The notes under the pieces are model-generated. The model worked only from the letters and a program-made list of their open reading frames with translations. It was not told where the DNA came from and ran no database searches. Position numbers and translations under genes: made by a program. A stretch of 64,000 nt of DNA from an uncultured Clostridia bacterium (GTDB lineage Bacteria > Bacillota > Clostridia > Christensenellales > Borkfalkiaceae), in NCBI GenBank assembly GCA_947624215.1, contig CANQJJ010000001.1, positions 40,895 through 104,894 of the forward strand. Reading direction: 5' to 3'. Of the stretch, positions 9,221 to 18,475 are shown piece after piece. Position 1 is the first letter of the stretch, and each line of letters starts with the position of its first letter.

Positions 9221-10851
9221 ATTATCATGCCTTAGCGGAGCGCTTGCTCCCCGGGGATTACCCCACACTTGAAACGTATGAGGCGCAGTATCCCCCCAGA
9301 AACTTGCCCAAGGGCGCGGAGGTGACCCGCCTTGCCCCTTCGCCGACGGGGTTTATCCACCTCGGCAACCTGTTCAGCGCGATCACCGACGAGCGCATCG
9401 CACATAGGAGCGGAGGCATCGTGTATCTTCGCATCGAGGATACCGACTTGAAGCGCAAGGTGGAGGGGGCCGTCGAGGCAGTCATCAGCGCGCTCAATTA
9501 TTTCGATGTGAAATTTGACGAGGGCGCGGAGATAGGCGGCGATGAGACATATGCGCCGTGGTATCAACGCCGTCGCGCCGAAATTTACCGTGCATTCGCA
9601 AAGAAACTCATTGAAGAGGGGCGGGCATATCCCTGCTTTTGCACAGAGGACGACCTCACGGCTCTGCGCGAGGAGCAGACCAAGAATAAGGAAATTACGG
9701 GCTACTATGGCAAATACGCCAAGTGCCGCAACCTCTCAGAAGAGGAAATATATCGAAATCTCGATGCCGGCAAGCCCTTTGTCATCCGCCTTCGCTCGAT
9801 GGGCAATCCCGAGATCAAGCACAAGTTCCACGATGAGATCAAGGGGGACATCACCGTGCCCGAAAACGATCAGGACGTCGTCATCCTGAAATCGGACGGC
9901 ATTCCCACATATCACTTTGCCCACGCCATCGACGACCACTTCATGCGCACGACGGTCGTCATTCGCGGCGAGGATTGGATCGCAAGTTTGCCCATCCATA
10001 TCGAGTTATTCGCTGCACTCGGTTTTCCGCTTCCGCGCTACGGGCACCACTGCTCCCTCATGAAACAGGACGGGGAGTCCCGCCGCAAGCTCTCAAAGCG
10101 CAAGGACCCCGAGCTCTCTTTGGAGTATTACAGGAAAGAGGGATATTACGCACGGGCTGTTAAAGTCTATATGCTTACTCTTTTGAATTCCAACTTTGAG
10201 GAGTGGTATTTGAAGAATCCGGATGCCGACTTGAATGATTTCCCCTTCAAGGCGGAAAAGATGTCCAAGAGCGGTACGCTTTTTGATTTGGATAAGCTCA
10301 ACGATATCTCCAAGAATGAGCTTTCCAAACTTTCCGCTCAAGACATGGCTACCTTCTTGAAGGTGTGGGCGATGGAATTCGGCACTCCCGAGCAGCAGAG
10401 ATATTTTGAAGATGAAGAGAAACTTCTGCGCGTTCTCACTCTTTGCATGGGTATCGGCGGCAAGAAGCGCAGAAAAGATTTCACGACGGCTTCGCAGGCA
10501 ATGAAGTTTATTGAATTCTTCTTCGAGCGCCCGATGACCTATGAGGAATTTCGCTTCGAAAAAGATGTTCGCACCAAGATCTTAAAGCAGTTCCTCGAGG
10601 GATATCGCTATGAGGACGACGCGCAGGTCTGGTTTGCCAGGGTGAAAGAGGTCGCATCTGCAAACGGCTTCGCCGCGGAGATGAAGGAGTATAAGGCCGC
10701 GCCCGAGGCATACATGGGTAGCGTCGCCGATGTCGCAGAAATTCTGAGGATCGCGATGACGGGCAAGGCGAACACGCCGGACCTTTGGACGATCATGCAG
10801 ATTCTCGGGGAAGAAGAGGTTCGAACTCGGATCTCGGCACTTCTCAATTGA
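9217..10851 (+). CDS. gltX: Glutamate--tRNA ligase
   Basis: RLAPSPTGFIHLGNLFSA (HIGH), DGESRRKLSKRKDPEL (KMSKS). Confidence 0.95.
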   Translation: MNYHALAERLLPGDYPTLETYEAQYPPRNLPKGAEVTRLAPSPTGFIHLGNLFSAITDERIAHRSGGIVYLRIEDTDLKRKVEGAVEAVISALNYFDVKFDEGAEIGGDETYAPWYQRRRAEIYRAFAKKLIEEGRAYPCFCTEDDLTALREEQTKNKEITGYYGKYAKCRNLSEEEIYRNLDAGKPFVIRLRSMGNPEIKHKFHDEIKGDITVPENDQDVVILKSDGIPTYHFAHAIDDHFMRTTVVIRGEDWIASLPIHIELFAALGFPLPRYGHHCSLMKQDGESRRKLSKRKDPELSLEYYRKEGYYARAVKVYMLTLLNSNFEEWYLKNPDADLNDFPFKAEKMSKSGTLFDLDKLNDISKNELSKLSAQDMATFLKVWAMEFGTPEQQRYFEDEEKLLRVLTLCMGIGGKKRRKDFTTASQAMKFIEFFFERPMTYEEFRFEKDVRTKILKQFLEGYRYEDDAQVWFARVKEVASANGFAAEMKEYKAAPEAYMGSVADVAEILRIAMTGKANTPDLWTIMQILGEEEVRTRISALLN

Positions 10852-10884
10852 TTTCATTTCAAAGAGCACACAAAAGAGGTCGCT

Positions 10885-11715
10885 ATGAGCAGAGCGGACG
10901 AGATTTTTATAAAAAATTGTAAAGATATCCTCGCAAACGGGGTTTGGGATACGGATCTGAAAGTTCGTCCCCGTTGGGAGGACGGTTCTCCAGCGCACAC
11001 CGTAAAAAAGTTTGGCATCGTCAACCGTTACGACCTGCGCGAGGAGTTTCCCATCCTCACCATCCGCCGCACTGCCTTCAAGAGCTGTATCGACGAGATG
11101 CTTTGGATCTGGCAAAAGAAGAGCAACAATGTGCATGAGCTGAAATCGCACATTTGGGATAGTTGGGCCGACAAGGAAGGGTCTATCGGCAAGGCCTATG
11201 GCTACCAGCTCGGTCTCAAACACACCTATGCCGAGGGGGAATTCGACCAGGTCGACCGTGTACTCTATCTTCTGAAAAATGAACCTGCATCGCGAAGAAT
11301 TTTGACGAATATTTTTAATTTTGAAGATTTGCACGAGATGCACCTTTACCCCTGCGCCTATTCTATGACTTTCAATGTCTCGGGGGATACCTTGAACGGT
11401 ATCTTGAACCAACGCTCGCAGGACATGCTCACTGCGAACAATTGGAATGTCGTGCAATATGCGATCCTGCTCACGATGTTTGCACAGGTCTCGGGGCTCA
11501 AAGCGGGCGAACTCGTGCATGTCATTGCAGACGCACACCTCTACGATAGACACATTCCCATCGTGAAAGAGATCATTGAGAGGGCACCCATGCCCGCGCC
11601 TCGCCTTCATGTAGACGAATGTATCACTGATTTTTATCAATTCTCGACAGACAGCTTTTCATTGGAAGGGTATAATTTCCATCCGCTGGACGTCAGGATC
11701 CCCGTGGCGATTTGA
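10885..11715 (+). CDS. thyA: Thymidylate synthase
   Basis: LYPCAYSMTFNVSGDTLNGILNQRSQDMLTANNWNVVQYAILL; precedes folA. Confidence 0.94.
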   Translation: MSRADEIFIKNCKDILANGVWDTDLKVRPRWEDGSPAHTVKKFGIVNRYDLREEFPILTIRRTAFKSCIDEMLWIWQKKSNNVHELKSHIWDSWADKEGSIGKAYGYQLGLKHTYAEGEFDQVDRVLYLLKNEPASRRILTNIFNFEDLHEMHLYPCAYSMTFNVSGDTLNGILNQRSQDMLTANNWNVVQYAILLTMFAQVSGLKAGELVHVIADAHLYDRHIPIVKEIIERAPMPAPRLHVDECITDFYQFSTDSFSLEGYNFHPLDVRIPVAI

Positions 11716-11741
11716 CAGCGATTTAACGGAGCGCATTTGGA

Positions 11742-12236
11742 ATGAAAGCGATTTTTCATGCTGATAAAAAATGGGGCATCGGGCGGAACAACGCTCTGAT
11801 GTTTTCTCTACCCAAGGACATGAAATTCTTCCGCGAGACGACTTTGGGCAAGGTCGTCGTAATGGGAGTAAATACTTTGAATTCTTTGCCGAACGGGCCG
11901 CTTCGCAACCGCGTGAATATCGTGCTTTCGCCCGTGGATGCGGGGGCAGGCGTTCTAACCGTCCATAGTCTTGCCGAGCTCTTTTTCGAAGTCGGAAGGT
12001 ATCCCGCAGACGATGTCTTTGTCATCGGCGGAGCGAGCGTTTACCGCGAACTCATTCCGTATTGCACCGAGGTGCTCGTCACGAAGGTGGAGGCCGACGG
12101 CGGAGCAGACGTATTCGCGCCCGATCTCGATGCAGACGAGAATTTCAGCCTCATATCCGAGAGCGCGCCCGTCGAGGACAACGGCTACACCATCCGCTTT
12201 TGCACCTATAAAAATAATGTCGTGAGGCAATATTGA
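11742..12236 (+). CDS. folA: Dihydrofolate reductase
   Basis: KKWGIGRNNALMFSLPKDMKFFRETTLGKVVVMGVNTLNSLP; FVIGGASVYREL. Confidence 0.94.
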   Translation: MKAIFHADKKWGIGRNNALMFSLPKDMKFFRETTLGKVVVMGVNTLNSLPNGPLRNRVNIVLSPVDAGAGVLTVHSLAELFFEVGRYPADDVFVIGGASVYRELIPYCTEVLVTKVEADGGADVFAPDLDADENFSLISESAPVEDNGYTIRFCTYKNNVVRQY

Positions 12237-12343
12237 TTGTGTACGTGCAACAGGCCCGTCCCTTTGGACGGGTCTACTTCTTATCTTTTGATAGCACAGA
12301 GGGCCCCGGCCGCTCGGTATGAGGACGGGGACACAGAAAAAGC

Positions 12344-12377
12344 AGGCGGAAATTTTTTGTTTCCGCCTCATTTTTGT
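12344..12377 (+). terminator. Intrinsic terminator after folA
   Basis: AGGCGGAAA-N7-TTTCCGCCT followed by cattttt. Confidence 0.75.
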
Positions 12378-12405
12378 TGTCAAAAGAGCAGAAAAGTACT
12401 ATAAT
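12377..12405 (+). promoter_or_regulatory. typA promoter
   Basis: TTGTCA-17-TATAAT immediately after terminator stem. Confidence 0.75.
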
Positions 12406-12438
12406 CATCTATGGATTTTTTATCAGGGACAAATTGGT

Positions 12439-14268
<1,830 letters not shown>

Positions 14269-14282
14269 AATTCACAAGAAAA

Positions 14283-14310
14283 GCCCCGACAAAGTCGGGG
14301 CAATTTTTTT
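14283..14310. terminator. Intrinsic terminator after typA
   Basis: GCCCCGAC-aaa-GTCGGGGC-aattttttt. Confidence 0.9.
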
Positions 14311-14313
14311 CGG

Positions 14314-14787
14314 TCAGGCAAAGACGTATGTTAGGAATCCGTGGATGAGGAGATAGGCCGTGATCACGAGGAGGATGAGCGAGACAAATACCGTCACGAC
14401 GGCCATACTTTTGGCGCGTTTTCCGATGGGCAGATCGTTGAGCGTCCTCTGATATTTCGCATAGCGGAAGACGCGGATGAGGTAGACATAGGGATAGAGC
14501 TCGAACAGGATCGCCCCAAGCGCGAGCGTAATGACGCCGACGGCGACGAGAAGTACGGTGGCGTCGAAGTGATATGACATGACGGAGAAGAGAAATCCTG
14601 CCGCACAGGCCAGCCCGAGGACGGCCAGAATGATACAGCCCGCCGAGCCGCGGAGGGAGCGTTTTCCGAAATATTCCGTCGTCCTTCTCTCGCGGGGATC
14701 GTCCATGAGGTCCATGTATCTCCGCTTCATGCGGGGAGAGCCGAAGATGCTGTCGATGAGGGTCCCGAAGAGTGTTCTGTTTGACAT
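14314..14787 (-). CDS. Hypothetical four-TM membrane protein
   Basis: Hydrophobic segments CIILAVLGLACAAGFLFSV, ATVLLVAVGVITLALGAIL, AVVTVFVSLILLVITAYLL; RBS GGAGGTG. Confidence 0.65.
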   Translation of the reverse strand: MSNRTLFGTLIDSIFGSPRMKRRYMDLMDDPRERRTTEYFGKRSLRGSAGCIILAVLGLACAAGFLFSVMSYHFDATVLLVAVGVITLALGAILFELYPYVYLIRVFRYAKYQRTLNDLPIGKRAKSMAVVTVFVSLILLVITAYLLIHGFLTYVFA

Positions 14788-14857
14788 AGTTTCACCTCCT
14801 TTTGTGGCTATCATATCATCATTGTGCGCTTTTGTCAAGATTTCTTTTCATATTTCT

Positions 14858-15130
14858 ATGGCGTTGGACATACCTTATGACATGGAAATCAAGCAAAGCG
14901 TCCTTACCGTCGAACAACAGAAAAAGCTCACGATGACGGGCGTCTCCTCCGTAGACGCTTTTTCCGAAACGGGTATCACGCTCACCGTAAACGGAAAGCG
15001 CGTGCAGATCTCGGGCAGCCGTCTCAAAGTACTCGCCTTCTCGGAGGGGAGCGGAAACTTTACGGCGAGCGGGGAGATCGTCTCCGTCCGCTACGGAAAC
15101 AAGGGGGGATGGAAGAAGCTATTCAAATGA
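14858..15130 (+). CDS. yabP: Sporulation protein YabP
   Basis: KLTMTGVSSVDAFSETGITLTVNGKRVQISGSRLKVLAFSEGSGNFTASGEIVSVRYG..KKLFK; followed by yabQ. Confidence 0.82.
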   Translation: MALDIPYDMEIKQSVLTVEQQKKLTMTGVSSVDAFSETGITLTVNGKRVQISGSRLKVLAFSEGSGNFTASGEIVSVRYGNKGGWKKLFK

Positions 15131-15516
15131 GAGAGCAGCTCGGGATCTTTCTGATTTCGGCCGTCATCGGCCTCATAGGGGGAGCAGTCTACGACGTCCT
15201 CTCCCTCGCGTGTTTTCCCTTCAAGAAGTTTCGTTTTATGCCGGCGGTATTGGAGATCGTCTTCTGTCTTTTGGCCGCGGCGCTCTTTTTGTTCACGTCT
15301 GTCAAATTGCATTTTCCCGACTTCCGCCTCTACATGGGAGCAAGTTTTCTGCTCGGATTTGTGCTATATCGGAAAAGTTTTCATAAATATGTTGCATTTC
15401 TCGGAAAAATAGTGTATAATGAGGTAGGAAAAAGAAGAAAGGTGAAGAAATGTCAAGCAAGAAGTGGCTCATGCCGGAGGAGAAAACAAAGAGGATCGCC
15501 ATCGCCGCAATCGTAG
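15127..15516 (+). CDS. yabQ: Spore cortex biosynthesis protein YabQ
   Basis: Small multi-TM protein QLGIFLISAVIGLIGGAVYDVLSLACFPFKK directly after yabP (ATGA overlap). Confidence 0.78.
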   Translation: MREQLGIFLISAVIGLIGGAVYDVLSLACFPFKKFRFMPAVLEIVFCLLAAALFLFTSVKLHFPDFRLYMGASFLLGFVLYRKSFHKYVAFLGKIVYNEVGKRRKVKKCQARSGSCRRRKQRGSPSPQS

Positions 15517-15731
15517 CGGGCGTTCTCGTCGTTCTCTTTTTGGTTGCCGTTCTCATTGTACAGTTCGTCAAGATCGGCGTCGCCAATGCCGAGCGTGCGC
15601 GTCTGCAGGCAGAGATCGAGCACTACGAACAGCTTGTCGAACAACAGCGCGAGGACCTCGAGTATTATGAATCCGAACTCGGGATGTATCATCAAGCGCT
15701 CGAACAAGGATGGAGTACACCGCGCACATGA
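15450..15731 (+). CDS. Septum formation initiator-like protein (DivIC/FtsL-like)
   Basis: Single TM followed by short coiled coil ARLQAEIEHYEQLVEQQREDLEYYESELG; position after yabQ. Confidence 0.7.
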   Translation: MSSKKWLMPEEKTKRIAIAAIVAGVLVVLFLVAVLIVQFVKIGVANAERARLQAEIEHYEQLVEQQREDLEYYESELGMYHQALEQGWSTPRT

Positions 15732-16582
15732 AATTCGCGATCATAGATATCGGGTCCAATTCCGTTCGCCTCATGCTATGGGCGGACGGAAAATCTTTAT
15801 ATAAGAAGGTGAACACCACCCGCCTCGGGGAGGGCCTTGCGCGTACGGGAAAGCTGCTTTCTGCGGCGATCGAACGCACCGCGCTCGCCGTCAGAGATTT
15901 TGCCGAAGAGGGCAGAGGGGAGGGCGCCTCCGTCTATGCCTTCGCGACGGCCGCAGTGCGTGCATCCGCCAACGGAGAGGTGTTTACGCGGCGCGTCAAA
16001 GAACTCTGCGGCCTCGAAGTGGATGTCGTTGAGGGACAAGCCGAGGCGCAACTCGGCCTCTCGGGCGTTCTCGGGAATGGGGACGGCGGCATCATAGATA
16101 TCGGCGGCGCCAGCACGGAGGTCTGTATCCGCGAGGGCGGCGAGATCGTGTTTTCGACCTCCCTCGATGTGGGGGCGGTGCGGCTCTACGATCTGTGCGG
16201 CGACAACGCGCTTCTTCTCGGGCCGACCATCCGCGAGGCCGTTTCGGCGCTTTCCTGCCCCGTATGCGGCAGGATGTATGCCATCGGCGGCACGGGCAGT
16301 ACGCTCGCATCGATCCTTCTCGGGATGGATACATACGACGCGTCGAAGATCCAAGACTATAAAATGACGCTCTCCGCACTCGAAGATCTCACGGACAAGC
16401 TGTTTTCGCTGAACGCCGAGGAGCGGAAAAAAATGGCGGGCATGGACGTCCGTCGCGCGGATATCATCGCGGGAGGGGCCATGCTCCTCGTGACCGTGAT
16501 GAAGAAGCTCTCCCTTTCAGAGGTGTATGCCTCCGATCGGGACAATTTAGAGGGATATTTAGCAATGAGGGGGCTTGCATGA
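15728..16582 (+). CDS. Ppx/GppA phosphatase family protein
   Basis: FAIIDIGSNSVRLMLW, FATAAVRAS, DIGGASTEV. Confidence 0.9.
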   Translation: MKFAIIDIGSNSVRLMLWADGKSLYKKVNTTRLGEGLARTGKLLSAAIERTALAVRDFAEEGRGEGASVYAFATAAVRASANGEVFTRRVKELCGLEVDVVEGQAEAQLGLSGVLGNGDGGIIDIGGASTEVCIREGGEIVFSTSLDVGAVRLYDLCGDNALLLGPTIREAVSALSCPVCGRMYAIGGTGSTLASILLGMDTYDASKIQDYKMTLSALEDLTDKLFSLNAEERKKMAGMDVRRADIIAGGAMLLVTVMKKLSLSEVYASDRDNLEGYLAMRGLA

Positions 16583-17484
16583 GCGGCAGGGGGAAGAGGA
16601 TCGTATACATGATCGGAAACGGCATCCTTTGCCTTTTGGCTTTCGCGGCAACGGTCTGGATCGCGCTGGTCAATGCTTTCTACCAAGGGCCCGTGTCCCT
16701 CATAATCTCTGTCGTTGCCTGGGGGCTGGCGTGCGCGGTTCGCCTTACTGCCGTTGTCCACGAGCTCGGACACCTCGTGTTCGGGGCGCTCGCGGGGATG
16801 AAATGCGTCTCCGTCACGCTTTCCTATTTTCGTATCGGCGGGGGAAAGATAAAGCCGGTCAACCCTGCCTATGCGGGAGCGATCGAGGCTTTTCCGAGAA
16901 AGGGGAAGCATGTCCGCGGAAAATTTTTTGCGCTTGCATCCGGGGGATCCGTCGTCAATTTGATCGTCGGCGGGATGCTTTTCGCGCTGTATTTTGCATT
17001 TCCGCTTCATACCGCAACCGTCTTTTGCGGCATGCTTGCTCCCTTCATGGTCTATGAGGGATGTGTCGCGCTCATCCCGGCGGAACTCCCCGCGGGAAAA
17101 ACAGATGGAAAGATCCTTCTCGGTCTCATAAAAAAGGCCCCCGAGGAGGAGGTCATGTTGCGTGTATTGACGGCGCAGGGCATTCTCTACAAGGGGCTGT
17201 TTTCTGATATCCCGCGAGAACTTCTCTTCGATGTTCCCGTCGTGCGGGAAGATCTCCCCGCATTTCTCGCGCTGATGGTGCTCCGCATCGAATATCTGCT
17301 CTTCATGGGGGAGCAGGCGGGTGCGGAAGAGCAGTATGCCCGTCTTGAAGAGATCGAGTGGACGGACGAGGCGCATGGAGAGGAGTTTGCCCGTTGCCGC
17401 GGGTATCTAACGGGGAACTTCGAGGAAAGCGCATCACCGTTTTACGGCATTGCCGAGCTCGAGAGAAAACTCCTTAAAAAATAA
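16579..17484 (+). CDS. M50-like membrane zinc metalloprotease
   Basis: Multi-TM with AVVHELGHLVFGALAGM (HExxH) and distal GKTDGK aspartate. Confidence 0.65.
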   Translation: MSGRGKRIVYMIGNGILCLLAFAATVWIALVNAFYQGPVSLIISVVAWGLACAVRLTAVVHELGHLVFGALAGMKCVSVTLSYFRIGGGKIKPVNPAYAGAIEAFPRKGKHVRGKFFALASGGSVVNLIVGGMLFALYFAFPLHTATVFCGMLAPFMVYEGCVALIPAELPAGKTDGKILLGLIKKAPEEEVMLRVLTAQGILYKGLFSDIPRELLFDVPVVREDLPAFLALMVLRIEYLLFMGEQAGAEEQYARLEEIEWTDEAHGEEFARCRGYLTGNFEESASPFYGIAELERKLLKK

Positions 17485-17487
17485 AAA

Positions 17488-17517
17488 TCTGCCCATGACA
17501 GGCAGACGGTTTTTTTC
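17488..17517 (+). terminator. Intrinsic terminator
   Basis: TCTGCC-N7-GGCAGA then ggttttttt. Confidence 0.75.
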
Positions 17518-17605
17518 TCAGGTTTGTCTTAAATATCCCCGTAACAGCGGTGGAAGCAGAAACAAGATGCAAAGAGAGGAATATGAAATTGTAGAAAACA
17601 ATTTT

Positions 17606-17809
17606 TCAGTCGGAAAGCCCGAGCAGATAATCCGACGAAACGTTGAAATAACGGGCAACCTTGGCAAGGTTGTGCGCAGTCGGATCGCTCTTGTTGGTCT
17701 CCCAATAGCATACGATGCCAAGACTGACATTGAGGTCTTTCGCGACTGTTGCCTGCGAGAGACCGCGCTCTTTTCTCAATTCCATTAAACGCTCTGCAAA
17801 AATCTTCAT
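17606..17809 (-). CDS. XRE-family helix-turn-helix regulator
   Basis: ERLMELRKERGLSQATVAKDLNVSLGIVCYWETNKSDPTAHNLAKVARYFNVSSDYLLGLSD. Confidence 0.9.
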   Translation of the reverse strand: MKIFAERLMELRKERGLSQATVAKDLNVSLGIVCYWETNKSDPTAHNLAKVARYFNVSSDYLLGLSD

Positions 17810-17815
17810 GGCCTC

Positions 17816-17844
17816 ATTATACAATAATAAAATATGCAGGGCAA
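17816..17844 (-). promoter_or_regulatory. Promoter of XRE gene, leaderless geometry
   Basis: Minus strand TTGCCC-17-TATAAT, then GAGGCC (6 nt) and ATG. Confidence 0.7.
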
Positions 17845-17878
17845 ACGATTTTATAAAAAATATTTATGTTCACCCCAA

Positions 17879-17913
17879 AGTAAAACAATTTTGCAAAATC
17901 TAATTGTTTTGCT
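17879..17913. promoter_or_regulatory. Inverted repeat, candidate operator
   Basis: AGTAAAACAATT-N11-AATTGTTTTGCT (11/12 match) in intergenic region next to XRE regulator. Confidence 0.5.
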
Positions 17914-17951
17914 AAATTTCTCATAAAAAATCGCTTGGTTATTTGAAATAA

Positions 17952-18413
17952 ATGTTAAATATTCTCTTTGTATGTCATGGAAATATTTGTCGCTCGACGA
18001 TGGCGGAAAGCATGGCATTATATCGTATAAAATTTGATAAAAAGTTGTCGGGTAAGGTCTTTGCGGCGTCGGCTGCGACGCATCCCGACGAGCTCGGAAA
18101 TCCACCGCACTATGGGACTGTGCGCAAACTTCGGGAGGAAAATATTCCGCTCGTGCCGCACCGCGCGCGGCTTTTGAATTTTTCCGACGAGGAAAAGTAT
18201 GACTATATCATCGGCATGGACCAGGAGAATCTTCGCCACATGCGCCGCATTTTAGGGCCACGCGACAATCTTTATCTTCTCATGGATTTTACGGGGCGTC
18301 CCCGCGCGATCGCAGATCCGTGGTATACGGGCAACTTCGACGAGACGTTCGAAGATATCCGAGAGGGGCTCGACGCCTTCTTTGCTTTTTTGATCGGGAC
18401 GGGGAAGATCTGA
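17952..18413 (+). CDS. Low-molecular-weight protein-tyrosine phosphatase
   Basis: ILFVCHGNICRSTMAESMA P-loop; IADPWYTGNFDETFEDI. Confidence 0.92.
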   Translation: MLNILFVCHGNICRSTMAESMALYRIKFDKKLSGKVFAASAATHPDELGNPPHYGTVRKLREENIPLVPHRARLLNFSDEEKYDYIIGMDQENLRHMRRILGPRDNLYLLMDFTGRPRAIADPWYTGNFDETFEDIREGLDAFFAFLIGTGKI

Positions 18414-18439
18414 GCCGCCGGCTCTGTACGTTCATTCTG

Positions 18440-18468
18440 TTGACAAAATGCAAGCGCTGTGGTAGGAT
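18440..18468 (+). promoter_or_regulatory. Promoter of GH127 gene, leaderless geometry
   Basis: TTGACA-17-TAGGAT with ATG 7 nt downstream, no Shine-Dalgarno. Confidence 0.75.
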
Positions 18469-18475
18469 ATTGGAT

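Noticed and set aside
12252-12272. Hairpin CCCGTCC-ctt-GGACGGG after folA
   Set aside because: No immediate T-run; the stronger terminator is at 12344-12377.
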